Positions 54,949 to 64,000 of a stretch of 64,000 nt of DNA are shown here, one piece after another. A model generated the notes under the pieces. It saw only the letters and a program-made list of their open reading frames with translations. It made no database searches and was not told the origin of the DNA. Position 1 is the stretch's first letter. Every line of letters starts with the position of its first letter. The stretch comes from Apoda limacodes (lineage: Eukaryota; Arthropoda; Insecta; Lepidoptera; Limacodidae): assembly GCA_946406115.1 (NCBI GenBank), contig OX291546.1, forward strand, positions 10,905,019 through 10,969,018, written 5' to 3'. The position numbers and the translations under genes are program-made.

Positions 54949-55829
54949 ACAAATCACAAAAAATTATATATTTTTAAATGAAGTAAAATTTATTTAAGAT
55001 CCAAACTCAATGACATTTTTCTAGGATTTTTAATACATCAAAACTTAAATAAAAATCATTAAAGAAAAACACTGCATTGCACCTTCTTTTTTTTTTTCTT
55101 GTGGCTTTAATTGAGTCCGAAGACCTTCATATTTTTTAATGTGATGTTGCCAGTAACATCTTACAAAATTCCATCAAATTAATTTACATCACATTTTGAC
55201 TCTGACCAAATGACTCTATCAAAACCAAAAATCAAAAAGTCATCTACATCTATGATCAAAACATTATTAAAAGTTGATCAAAAGGAAAAGAGTAACTTCT
55301 TTCGGTGCATTAGTGCGTGTTTGAAAAATAAGAGTGATTTACGTGTGTGTGCGTACCATAGACTTCTGTAATATGTCCTATGGACTGCGCAATAGCCTTA
55401 AAAATTGACCACACTTTAGAAAGAGACAAAGTTAATCCGTGGTATCTTTTCTCTTAGACTAGACCACAGTTTCGCTTCGTCACATTTTGTGGCCATTTTT
55501 TTTCACATCTGGCCAGGAAATGCACAAACCATTTCTCTATGTCTATAGTGCGTACACAAATATAATAATATGCATATGGTATGGTTTGTTCAATAATTTT
55601 CCCTAAGTAACAAGTTCATAGTGTTCCGTGATTTTAATACTGGCCGAATATTTGGGAACTTTTTAATTTATACTTTTTTTGTGAATCACATCATAACGGT
55701 AATATTATTCACAAGGAATGATGACAGCAATGAAATAAAAATAGGTTAGTTAGGTAACTACATGAGTTATATTTTTTTTCAGATATAGGTAACTTTATAA
55801 CGTATTAGTTAACTTTTTTTTATACACCA
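54949..55829 (-). other. 5' flank of the sulfotransferase gene
   Basis: Upstream of the start codon on the minus strand. No TATA box, initiator or UTR exon can be assigned. Bases 55370-55560 match, inverted, the repeat at 35780-35990 and carry 'tcctatggactgcgcaat'. Confidence 0.4.
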
Positions 55830-56245
55830 CTAAGGTGGCAAATAAGCTTACAGTCCGCCTGATGGTTAGCGGTTACCGTAGCCTATTGAAGCGCAACACT
55901 AGGGGTATCACTCGCGCGTTGCCGACCCTTCAAAACTCTAATAACTTCTTTTTTGAACAATCCCATACTGTAGTTCTTAAAGAAATTCTTGGCAGGGAGC
56001 TCATTCCACAACCCGAGCGGTTCGCGAGAGGAATTTTCTCTGAAACCGCAGTGTTTTTTTATTCCCTGCCGATGGCGAGCGGTGCGATGGTAGCCGTGGG
56101 CATCATTTCGAACAATTCCTCAGAACATATCCCATTGGACAAGGGGTAGAACCCACACAGGAAGGCAAAGTCTTTCCTCAGACGGCAATTGAGTTTGGGA
56201 TCGTCGACAATTCTCACAGTCCCTCGTTGAACAGAGTCAATCCAG
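55830..56245 (-). mobile_element. LINE ORF2 C-terminus fragment, antisense
   Basis: It starts with the conserved tail ('ggtggcaaataagcttac', 'gtccgcctgatggttagc') and continues through 'ctcgcgcgttgccgaccc', 'gcagggagctcattccac' and 'aattcctcagaacatatcc', as in 36355-36670. The reverse frame keeps only short pieces. It directly neighbours the THAP-bearing repeat. Confidence 0.75.
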
Positions 56246-56537
56246 CAAAGGCTTACTTTGCTTAAAAAAAAGGGATATAATCATAGACATAGGATTTTTT
56301 CAATACGTTCAAAAGACCAATAAAGCGTGGGAGCGAGAAATCCAAAATAAGGGCATGTTGCCCATGAGAAAATGAGATAGAAGAAATAAAAAAGATTGGC
56401 CGAATGTGACAATAATTACATTGATAAGCGGCGATATCGGCGGGTCTATTTTATAGCGATTGGAATTTTCTGTTTTCCTGCTTGTATCCTTGATTTATAT
56501 TTTAGAATATTTAAATTGTAAATTTGGTTTCTATTTT

Positions 56538-56593
56538 GTGAGCCAATGTGACGTTACAAGTCGCAATAATCCGAATAAATACACGTTTTACCG
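56538..56593 (+). pseudogene. THAP-like exon relic, copy B
   Basis: Reads VSQCDVTSRNNPNKYTFYR with a GT donor in the same phase as 56945-57015. The start codon and the first Cys are lost (no ATG in frame). It is the counterpart of 21181-21236. Confidence 0.5.
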
Positions 56594-56944
56594 GTAATTT
56601 ACGATTTATTTACTGCTTTGTTGTTAATTATATTTTATCGAATTTATCCGAAAAATTAACGTAAAAATTAATTTGGATTGTAGTTTATGTATTATTCTCT
56701 TGATTTAATACCATATTTCGTTGCTAAATCAAGATTTGAAGGATATTTTGTGTTAAATATGTAATCATTTAGTTACGATAGAGATTGACATAGCACTGAC
56801 GTCATGCGTATATATAATAAAGTCTATGAGAAGCTCTAACTGCGGCATAAATAGAAACACGTTCATTAAAATAATGATAAAAAAAGTATAAAATTATATG
56901 ACTACTATTAATTTATGTTTATTTTATTAATTTTGTAGGTAACT

Positions 56945-57015
56945 ATGGTGTCTTGTGCTGTGAGTAAATGTGAAGTCACAACAGATAATAATTCGAATAA
57001 GTACACATTTCACAG
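56945..57015 (+). pseudogene. THAP-like first exon, best preserved copy
   Basis: ATG at 56945, then MVSCAVSKCEVTTDNNSNKY and TFHR ending at a GT donor (gtaaat). C4 and C9 give the C-x4-C start of a THAP finger and T-F-H-R fits its conserved FHRFP. The remaining THAP residues would be in a following exon, which I cannot find before the LINE fragment at 57655. It may be the leftover 5' end of a P-type transposon or of a host THAP gene spread by duplication. Confidence 0.6.
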
Positions 57016-57654
57016 GTAAATTATGATAACTTTTACTGCATTGTTGTCATATGCATATTTTATCAGTTTAAGTTGAGAATTTTACGAAATAAAAAACAAT
57101 TTAAATCATAGCTTGCAGTTTTTTTTGTCTTGATTTACTGAGTACCATTATTTCGTTGTTAAATGAGGATTTGGAAAGTATTTTGCGTAAAATATGTAGA
57201 CATTTAGTTATCATAGAGCTTGACAAGGTGGCGACCGACGGCATCAGTATCGAATTATGTAATTATACATGTATAGAATATTAATAAGATAATTATTCAT
57301 AGCCATCCAAAGGTGATCGCACATTTGTCCGCATCGTAAGCGCCGTTCGAGCCACATTTATAGAATTAGTATGAAATTAATATGTATTACGCGCACGGTG
57401 GGGGTGAATTGTAAGAGGTTGCATGATGAAAAATAATATAAAATATTTGGTTTTTATGACGGTGTTTTGTTCACCAGAAGTCTACTTACAAATAGTTTCT
57501 ATATTTAATGTTCTTATAGTTTTAGTATTATTACTAAATAATGTTAAATTTGTTAAATTTAGATAGTTTCAATAAAAAAAATTGAGATGTATCAATTAAA
57601 TTTGGTTTTTATTCTTTATAATTACTCAAACAAAATTCTCTCAACTGGTACTCT

Positions 57655-59160
57655 CATCTGATATAGAGCCTAGGAGTGCTAACTACACGTCCAAACTGAT
57701 ATTCCGTCTCAGTGGATGCGCCTCTTGGCTCCTTTGACCACTCTCTCGCCCGGAATCAAGTGTCATTCACTAACCGTTTCCTCTGCGCCAATTAATTGGC
57801 GTTGTGTGGCATTATAAGTCAGCAGATTGTGATAGATTGCGGGATTTTTATGCATCGTACCCGTGGAGGCAGCTCTGCTTCAGCTCAGAAGATCCTGACA
57901 TCTGCGTAGCCGCAGTCACTGAGACAATCTTCGATGGCATGGAATGTTACATTTCTAACCCTCGAGTAGCTGCCGATGTCAAAAAAAGACCGTGGTTTAA
58001 TAGGTCTTGTAAAGCTAAAATTTTCAAGCAAACTGCATATGAGGCTTGGACCACGGTTCGATCAATAAGGATCTGAATACGTCTGAGTTTAAACGCAAAT
58101 TAAATGCTGCCTCGAGGTTCAGTAAGAAAGTAACCGCCAGAGCTAAGTTCCAATTCATCGGCAAAATAGGTGGGCGACATGCAAGCTATCCCTCTGGGAG
58201 TCGTGCTTTGTGGTCGCTTGTTAAGTTGCCAAGGGAAACTTTTGTCAGTGGTCGTTACCACCACAGCGAAAAACCGATTCTCCCACAGTGCTTGAGAGAA
58301 AGCCGATTTACTGTGGGCAGTCTCATTGCCTCAAACTCGAATATCAATAACGAAGGAGCTGTACCACCTACTTTACCGTGATGCGGCAAGACTATGCCAG
58401 AAATCTCCATAACACAGTGGGAGGTCCGGCGGGCGTTAAGCGTTTCAGGATTCAACCCAATAAAGACACAAGTCTGCGCGTTCACCGCTAAGAAAATCCC
58501 ATTTCACAGTAAAGTTAAAGTAAAGTTTAGTCCTACAATTCCAGAACACAGCACTTACCATCTCCAAGTGTATTGGGATCTTTGGTGTTGACATCTCCAG
58601 CTATATCCAGTTTCGTGACCATTTGGAAATCAGGGCGAAGCTGGCGTCCAAGAAACCAGGAGTAGTCAACACAGCGAAGCGATGCTTCACCTTAGGGCAA
58701 AGGTTGTTGCTTTACAAATCACAAGTCCGGCCTACTGTCATCTCTAGGCGGGTGCACCTGGATACCAGCTTAGCCCTTTTAATTCGGTTCAACGACGAGC
58801 AGTGAGAATCGTCGACGGTCCCAAATTCACAATTCGTATCGAACCTTTAGGTTTGAGGAGAAATTTTGCATCCCTGTGTGTGTTCTACCGCTTGTATAAT
58901 ATGTTCTGTGTTTTGAGGAATTGTTTGAAATAATTTCCACAGCTACTTTCTACCATCGCTCCGTTCGCCATCGAAAGTGAATTCATTCTCACTCTTCGTA
59001 ACCTAAATGGTCACAAACAGTGCGGTTTGAGAGGAACTTACTCCCGCGAACGCTTAAGTTGTGGAATAAGCTCCCTGCTGAGGTTTTCTGGAGTGACTAC
59101 GATATGGGGTTCTTTAAGAAGAAAGTGATTAGATTTTTAAATGTCCTATACAACGTGATT
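57655..59160 (+). pseudogene. CR1/Jockey-like LINE fragment, copy 1
   Basis: In order: FYASYPWRQLCFSSEDPDIC and RPWFNRSCKAKIFKQTAYEA (end of endonuclease and linker), then KRKLNAASRFSKKVTARAKF, ITQWEVRRALSVSGFNPIKT, ASKKPGVVNTAKRCFTLGQR and LLLYKSQVRP. Frames change at about 58060, 58390 and 58510. The catalytic RT box region is missing between 58381 and 58394. It ends with pieces of the LWNKLPAEVF-type C-terminus near 59050-59100. Non-functional. Confidence 0.85.
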
Positions 59161-59529
59161 ATAGTCCTAATAGTTTAGGTTCTAATGGTATGTTTACACT
59201 CTTGCATTCGACGCAATTGGGCACATGTACGAGCACAAGCGTGTAAACAGTTTGCTTTGTCCGACTACGCGTTCCGAGGCTGCGTGGCGCGAGTGTAAAC
59301 GCGACATAGGTAATATTTAATTTCACCAGCGCGCTAGTTTGCAATAATTTTGTGCAGGTAAAATTATCGATAGGGTTGTTTGACAACACTATTCCACTCA
59401 CACATTTGCAATTTTTTTTCTGTTTCGTTTTTCATTTGGCATGGTTGATCTTGTACATTCTATATCTATGGATATAATAGACTAGTGGTTAAATAAAATT
59501 AAAAATGATAAAAATTAAAAATGTTGATT

Positions 59530-59790
59530 TATTTTTTAATCCATCGCCCGCGGCGTCTGTGGCAGCGGGGTCGATTTACACTGGCCACTTTGATATTTCA
59601 AAAAAGAAGAAATCTTGTAGGTACTATTTGTGCGCGAGTGCGTGCTTTATAACAGGCCAAGCAAAGAAAACCGAATATGAAATTACTGTCGCCTTATCTG
59701 TCCTGAAAAGTGTTTTTTTTATTTATTTTTTCAGCAATCCAGTATCTATGTCCTTCACATATTCCTATATCGAATGAAATTCGAACTTTT
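59530..59790 (+). repeat. Dispersed repeat shared with 41480-41680 (also 62660-62920)
   Basis: A GC-rich 'cccgcggcgtctgtggcag', 'cactggccactttgatat', 'gtgcgtgctttataacagg' and 'attactgtcgccttatctg' match the block at 41480-41680 in inverted order. The 90-codon ORF here (59505-59777) lies over this repeat and is not accepted as a gene. Confidence 0.6.
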
Positions 59791-60038
59791 CTTAGCGTTT
59801 TTGAGTAAAATGGTGATACGTTATATGTTATTAATTCACAAAACTTACCAGACATGTGCACAATAAAGCACCGAGTTATATATTGTAATCCAGCAATCGA
59901 TTGCCGCCCGCTGTTATAGTTGGATAAATAACCATTTAGGAACAGTAAAACGAAGAAAAAAACATTTGTATATAGTTACGATAGATATGTATTGAAAATC
60001 ATACTATACATAAATAATATTTTATAAATCTATAGTGT

Positions 60039-60209
60039 CTAAACTTTGTAGCCCACGATGTGCATTTTCCCTAAAGTTTCTCCAAAGAAGAACCATAAGG
60101 CAACTTCGATAGTGACGAGCAACAGTAACCAGGCTTGTTTGACAGTCAGGTGTTTATAGCATCCTGTCTTCATGAATTCCACGATTAAATTTATATCGGA
60201 TATCAGCTT
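60039..60209 (-). CDS. ATPsynG: ATP synthase subunit g, last exon, copy 1
   Basis: 57 codons including the stop, after an acceptor (aatttcag). Reads KLISDINLIVEFMKTGCY, then KHLTVKQAWLLLLVTIEV, then ALWFFFGETLGKMHIVGYKV and TAG. The LTVKxA-W, TIEVxxWFxxGExxGKxxIVGYxV pattern is the C-terminal half of mitochondrial F1Fo ATP synthase subunit g, including its single membrane helix with the conserved G-E-x-x-G. This subunit helps dimerise the enzyme and shape cristae. The N-terminal exon(s) are not in the window; the intron continues to higher coordinates. This copy is the distal one and may be silent, because a transcript would meet copy 2 first. Confidence 0.85.
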   Translation of the reverse strand, partial: KLISDINLIVEFMKTGCYKHLTVKQAWLLLLVTIEVALWFFFGETLGKMHIVGYKV

Positions 60210-60783
60210 CTGAAATTATAGACATATGTATATGTAGACAGTAATGTTTCCAGTAGGGTTTTTTATTCTTATCCTATCGTTTAGAATATAAGTATGCGAT
60301 AGTGAGAATATAAAAATAACTATACAAACAACAACTTCTGTAATCTGTCCTATGGACTTCGCTATCAAATCAAAAAAAATCAAAATTTCTTTATTTCAAG
60401 TAACAGGACACATATTGATAACATAAGGTATAAATGCAGTAGATTAGGTATACAATTTTTAATAATAATAAATAAATTAATTAATGTATATAAATAATAT
60501 TGTTATTACAGGAAAATTAATTATATTAAAATTTAATTAGGATAAAATTGTAATAGTAATTGAATTGAAATAAAATAAAATATAGACCGTCCTAATCCGC
60601 ACTGTATTTAACATGTTCGTCACAACAGTGAGTTTAATGTTCTTATAGTTTTAGTATTATTACTAAATAATGTTAAATTTGTTAAATTTAGATAGTTTCA
60701 ATAAAAAAAATTGAGAAGTATCAATTAAATTTGGTTTTTATTCTTTATAATTACTCAAACAAAATTCTCTCAACTGGTACTCT

Positions 60784-62290
60784 CATCTGATATAGAGCCT
60801 AGGAGTGCTAACTACACGTCCAAACTGATATTCCGTCTCAGTGGATAAGCCTCTTGGCTCCTTTGACCACTCTCTCACCCGGAATCAAGTGTCATTCACT
60901 AACCGTTTCCTCTGCGCCAATTAATTGGCGTTGTGTGGCATTATAAGTCAGCAGATTGTGATAGATTGCGGGATTTTTATGCATCGTACCCGTGGAGGCA
61001 GCTCTGCTTCAGCTCAGAAGATCCTGACATCTGCGTAGCCGCAGTCACTGAGACAATCTTCGATGGCATGGAATGTTACATTTCTAACCCTCGAGTAGCT
61101 GCCGATGTCAAAAAAAGACCGTGGTTTAATAGGTCTTGTAAAGCTAAAATTTTCAAGCAAACTGCATATGAGGCTTGGACCACGGTTCGATCAATAAGGA
61201 TCTGAATACGTCTGAGTTTAAACGCAAATTAAATGCTGCCTCGAGGTTCAGTAAGAAAGTAACCGCCAGAGCTAAGTTCCAATTCATCGGCAAAATAGGT
61301 GGGCGACATGCAAGCTATCCCTCTGGGAGTCGTGCTTTGTGGTCGCTTGTTAAGTTGCCAAGGGAAACTTTTGTCAGTGGTCGTTACCACCACAGCGAAA
61401 AACCGATTCTCCCACAGTGCTTGAGAGAAAGCCGATTTACTGTGGGCAGTCTCATTGCCTCAAACTCGAATATCAATAACGAAGGAGCTGTACCACATAC
61501 TTTACCGTGATGCGGCAAGACTATGCCAGAAATCTCCATAACACAGTGGGAGGTCCGGCGGGCGTTAAGCGTTTCAGGATTCAACCCAATAAAGACACAA
61601 GTCTGCGCGTTCACCGCTAAGAAAATCCCATTTCACAGTAAAGTTAAAGTAAAGTTTAGTCCTACAATTCCAGAACACAGCACTTACCATCTCCAAGTGT
61701 ATTGGGATCTTTGGTGTTGACATCTCCAGCTATATCCAGTTTCGTGACCATTTGGAAATCAGGGCGAAGCTGGCGTCCAAGAAACCAGGAGTAGTCAACA
61801 CAGCGAAGCGATGCTTCACCTTAGGGCAAAGGTTGTTGCTTTACAAATCACAAGTCCGGCCTACTGTCATCTCTAGGCGGGTGCACCTGGATACCAGCTT
61901 AGCCCTTTTAATTCGGTTCAACGACGAGCAGTGAGAATCGTCGACGGTCCCAAATTCACAATTCGTATCGAACCTTTAGGTTTGAGGAGAAATTTTGCAT
62001 CCCTGTGTGTGTTCTACCGCTTGTATAATATGTTCTGTGTTTTGAGGAATTGTTTGAAATAATTTCCACAGCTACTTTCTACCATCGCTCCGTTCGCCAT
62101 CGAAAGTGAATTCATTCTCACTCTTCGTAACCTAAATGGTCACAAACAGTGCGGTTTGAGAGGAACTTACTCCCGCGAACGCTTAAGTTGTGGAATAAGC
62201 TCCCTGCTGAGGTTTTCTGGAGTGACTACGATATGGGGTTCTTTAAGAAGAAAGTGATTAGATTTTTAAATGTCCTATACAACGTGATTA
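60784..62290 (+). pseudogene. CR1/Jockey-like LINE fragment, copy 2
   Basis: Duplicate of 57655-59160 at +3129, with the same frame breaks, which confirms that the LINE decayed before the duplication. A few substitutions distinguish it (for example the dinucleotide change near 60846). Confidence 0.85.
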
Positions 62291-63167
62291 TAGTCCTAAT
62301 AGTTTAGGTTCTAATGGTATGTTTACACTCTTGCATTCGACGCAATTGGGCACATGTACGAGCACAAGCGTGTAAACAGTTTGCTTTGTCCGACTACGCG
62401 TTCCGAGGCTGCGTGGCGCGAGTGTAAACGCGACATAGGTAATATTTAATTTCACCAGCGCGCTAGTTTGCAATAATTTTGTGCAGGTAAAATTATCGAT
62501 AGGGTTGTTTGACAACACTATTCCACTCACACATTTGCAATTTTTTTTCTGTTTCGTTTTTCATTTGGCATGGTTGATCTTGTACATTCTATATCTATGG
62601 ATATAATAGACTAGTGGTTAAATAAAATTAAAAATGATAAAAATTAAAAATGTTGATTTATTTTTTAATCCATCGCCCGCGGCGTCTGTGGCAGCGGGGT
62701 CGATTTACACTGGCCACTTTGATATTTCAAAAAAGAAGAAATCTTGTAGGTACTATTTGTGCGCGAGTGCGTGCTTTATAACAGGCCAAGCAAAGAAAAC
62801 CGAATATGAAATTACTGTCGCCTTATCTGTCCTGAAAAGTGTTTTTTTTATTTATTTTTTCAGCAATCCAGTATCTATGTCCTTCACATATTCCTATATC
62901 GAATGAAATTCGAACTTTTCTTAGCGTTTTTGAGTAAAATGGTGATACGTTATATGTTATTAATTCACAAAACTTACCAGACATGTGCACAATAAAGCAC
63001 CGAGTTATATATTGTAATCCAGCAATCGATTGCCGCCCGCTGTTATAGTTGGATAAATAACCATTTAGAAACAGTAAAACGAAGAAAAAAACATTTGTAT
63101 ATAGTTACGATAGATATGTATTGAAAATCATACTATACATAAATAATATTTTATAAATCTATAGTGT

Positions 63168-63338
63168 CTAAACTTTGTAGCCCACGATGTGCATTTTCCC
63201 TAAAGTTTCTCCAAAGAAGAACCATAAGGCAACTTCGATAGTGACGAGCAACAGTAACCAGGCTTGTTTGACAGTCAGGTGTTTATAGCATCCTGTCTTC
63301 ATGAATTCCACGATTAAATTTATATCGGATATCAGCTT
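63168..63338 (-). CDS. ATPsynG: ATP synthase subunit g, last exon, copy 2
   Basis: Same sequence as 60039-60209 by eye, with the same acceptor and stop. It is nearest to the unique DNA at 63761-64000 and therefore the likelier partner of the upstream exons. It starts in phase 0 after the acceptor, so the upstream exon should end with a full codon. Identification rests on strong similarity to insect and human subunit g C-termini known to me (…LTVxEAxLNxLVxxEVxxWFYxGExIGKRxIVGYxV). Confidence 0.87.
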   Translation of the reverse strand, partial: KLISDINLIVEFMKTGCYKHLTVKQAWLLLLVTIEVALWFFFGETLGKMHIVGYKV

Positions 63339-63760
63339 CTGAAATTATAGACATATGTATATGTAGACAGTAATGTTTCCAGTAGGGTTTTTTATTCTTA
63401 TCCTATCGTTTAGAATATAAGTATGCGATAGTGAGAATATAAAAATAACTATACAAACAACAACTTCTGTAATCTGTCCTATGGACTTCGCTATCAAATC
63501 AAAAAAAATCAAAATTTCTTTATTTCAAGTAACAGGACACATATTGATAACATAAGGTATAAATGCAGTAGATTAGGTATACAATTTTTAATAATAATAA
63601 ATAAATTAATTAATGTATATAAATAATATTGTTATTACAGGAAAATTAATTATATTAAAATTTAATTAGGATAAAATTGTAATAGTAATTGAATTGAAAT
63701 AAAATAAAATATAGACCGTCCTAATCCGCACTGTATTTAACATGTTCGTCACAACAGTGA

Positions 63761-64000
63761 CGTATGTAAGAGCAGTCTATCCTGCCAGCAATCATTTTCA
63801 GGACGATGTTAGAACTGCCCAACCAGAAAAAGGGTCCTGTAAAAAAATCTATATCTCTAAATGGCTTTGTTAAGGTTGTATACAAGTGTTCGTGGTGATA
63901 GCTTGTTGTATAAAAGCGTTTAATATAATAATTTGGCTCTATAAACTTACAAAGCAAAAATAATTTATTAGAGGGTGATGTAAACATTTACATCGCCATT
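63761..64000 (-). other. Unique sequence, upstream intron or exon of ATP synthase g
   Basis: A minus-strand frame of 88 codons (63987-63721) crosses the duplication edge and includes GPFFWLGSSNIVLKMIAG. It does not resemble the N-terminus of subunit g and I cannot identify it. It is probably intron. Confidence 0.35.

Larger units (their letters stand above)
56320..57655 (+). repeat. THAP-bearing repeat, uninterrupted copy
   Basis: Reverse-complement counterpart of 17100-17746 plus 20116-21475. It consists of an upstream unit (56320-56830) and a downstream unit (56830-57640), each starting near a THAP-like exon and sharing a 'gattta…cattatttcgttg' and 'tagttatcatagagcttgac'-like block. The downstream unit keeps the empty target site (about 57016-57036) of the foldback insertion found at 17747-20115. 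Confidence 0.75.
57504..60632. repeat. 3129-bp tandem duplication, copy 1
   Basis: Repeated at 60633-63760 with about six single-base differences seen by eye. Contents: the end of the THAP-bearing repeat, a LINE fragment, a dispersed repeat, the last exon of ATP synthase subunit g (minus) and part of its intron. The junction shares 'tttaatg' at both ends (57504 and 60633). Confidence 0.9.
60633..63760. repeat. 3129-bp tandem duplication, copy 2
   Basis: Same content as copy 1 at +3129. After 63760 the sequence becomes unique, so this copy adjoins the native upstream part of the ATP synthase g gene. Confidence 0.9.

Noticed and set aside
59505..59777. 90-codon ORF, repeated at 62634-62906
   Set aside because: It lies on a dispersed repeat also found at 41480-41680, and the second half is low-complexity Phe/Ser.
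63721..63987. N-terminal exon of ATP synthase subunit g
   Set aside because: The frame does not resemble the subunit g N-terminus, and its start lies across the duplication edge.

Overview
This window looks like nuclear DNA of a moth or butterfly (Lepidoptera). It is AT-rich, has intron-split eukaryotic genes with GT-AG boundaries, and contains no operons, Shine-Dalgarno sites or CRISPR arrays. It is packed with repeats that I recognise from memory as typical of Lepidoptera: tRNA-headed SINEs, a CR1/Jockey-like LINE whose tail encodes a recognisable LWNELP-type C-terminus, RTE tails, Tc1, pogo and hAT remnants, and many foldback MITEs. Family names rest on reading translations by eye; no database search was run.

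Three host genes are supported. (1) A four-exon carbohydrate 6-O-sulfotransferase on the minus strand (54948 to 36176). Its exons join in frame to 423 codons plus a stop, with both PAPS-binding motifs intact. (2) The last coding exon of mitochondrial ATP synthase subunit g, minus strand, present twice (60039-60209 and 63168-63338) because a 3129-bp block is tandemly duplicated. The upstream exons lie beyond base 64000. (3) The last two exons of an unrecognised membrane protein on the plus strand (2753-2856 and 5522-5640), with polyadenylation signals after the stop.

Layout: 1-2.7 kb, decayed LINE pieces. 2.7-5.7 kb, end of the membrane-protein gene; its intron opens with a degenerate tandem array copied from the exon end plus splice donor. 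6-12.4 kb, a graveyard of LINE, SINE, RTE, hAT and foldback pieces. 12.6-14.85 kb, a decayed transposon carrying repeated GTCACYTCCRTGG motifs. 15.8-21.5 kb, a composite locus: LINE fragment, repeated units that each carry a THAP-like first exon, and a nested 2.37-kb foldback element with GC-rich palindromic arrays. The 56.3-59.1 kb region is an inverted paralogue of this locus and supplies the empty target site. 21.7-35 kb has MITEs, SINEs, a 1.8-kb foldback element and a 2-kb long-TIR element with a degenerate ORF. 36-55 kb is the sulfotransferase gene; its introns hold a deleted Tc1, a deleted pogo element, a 2123-bp tandem duplication with an orphan exon, and a MITE. 57.5-63.8 kb is the 3129-bp tandem duplication with the ATP synthase g exon.

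The host genes have no evident functional connection to each other. The most unusual structures are the nested foldback element with its 8-bp target duplication and empty site, the repeated THAP exons, the splice-donor satellite, and two near-identical tandem duplications that could be real copy-number changes or unmerged haplotypes in the assembly.
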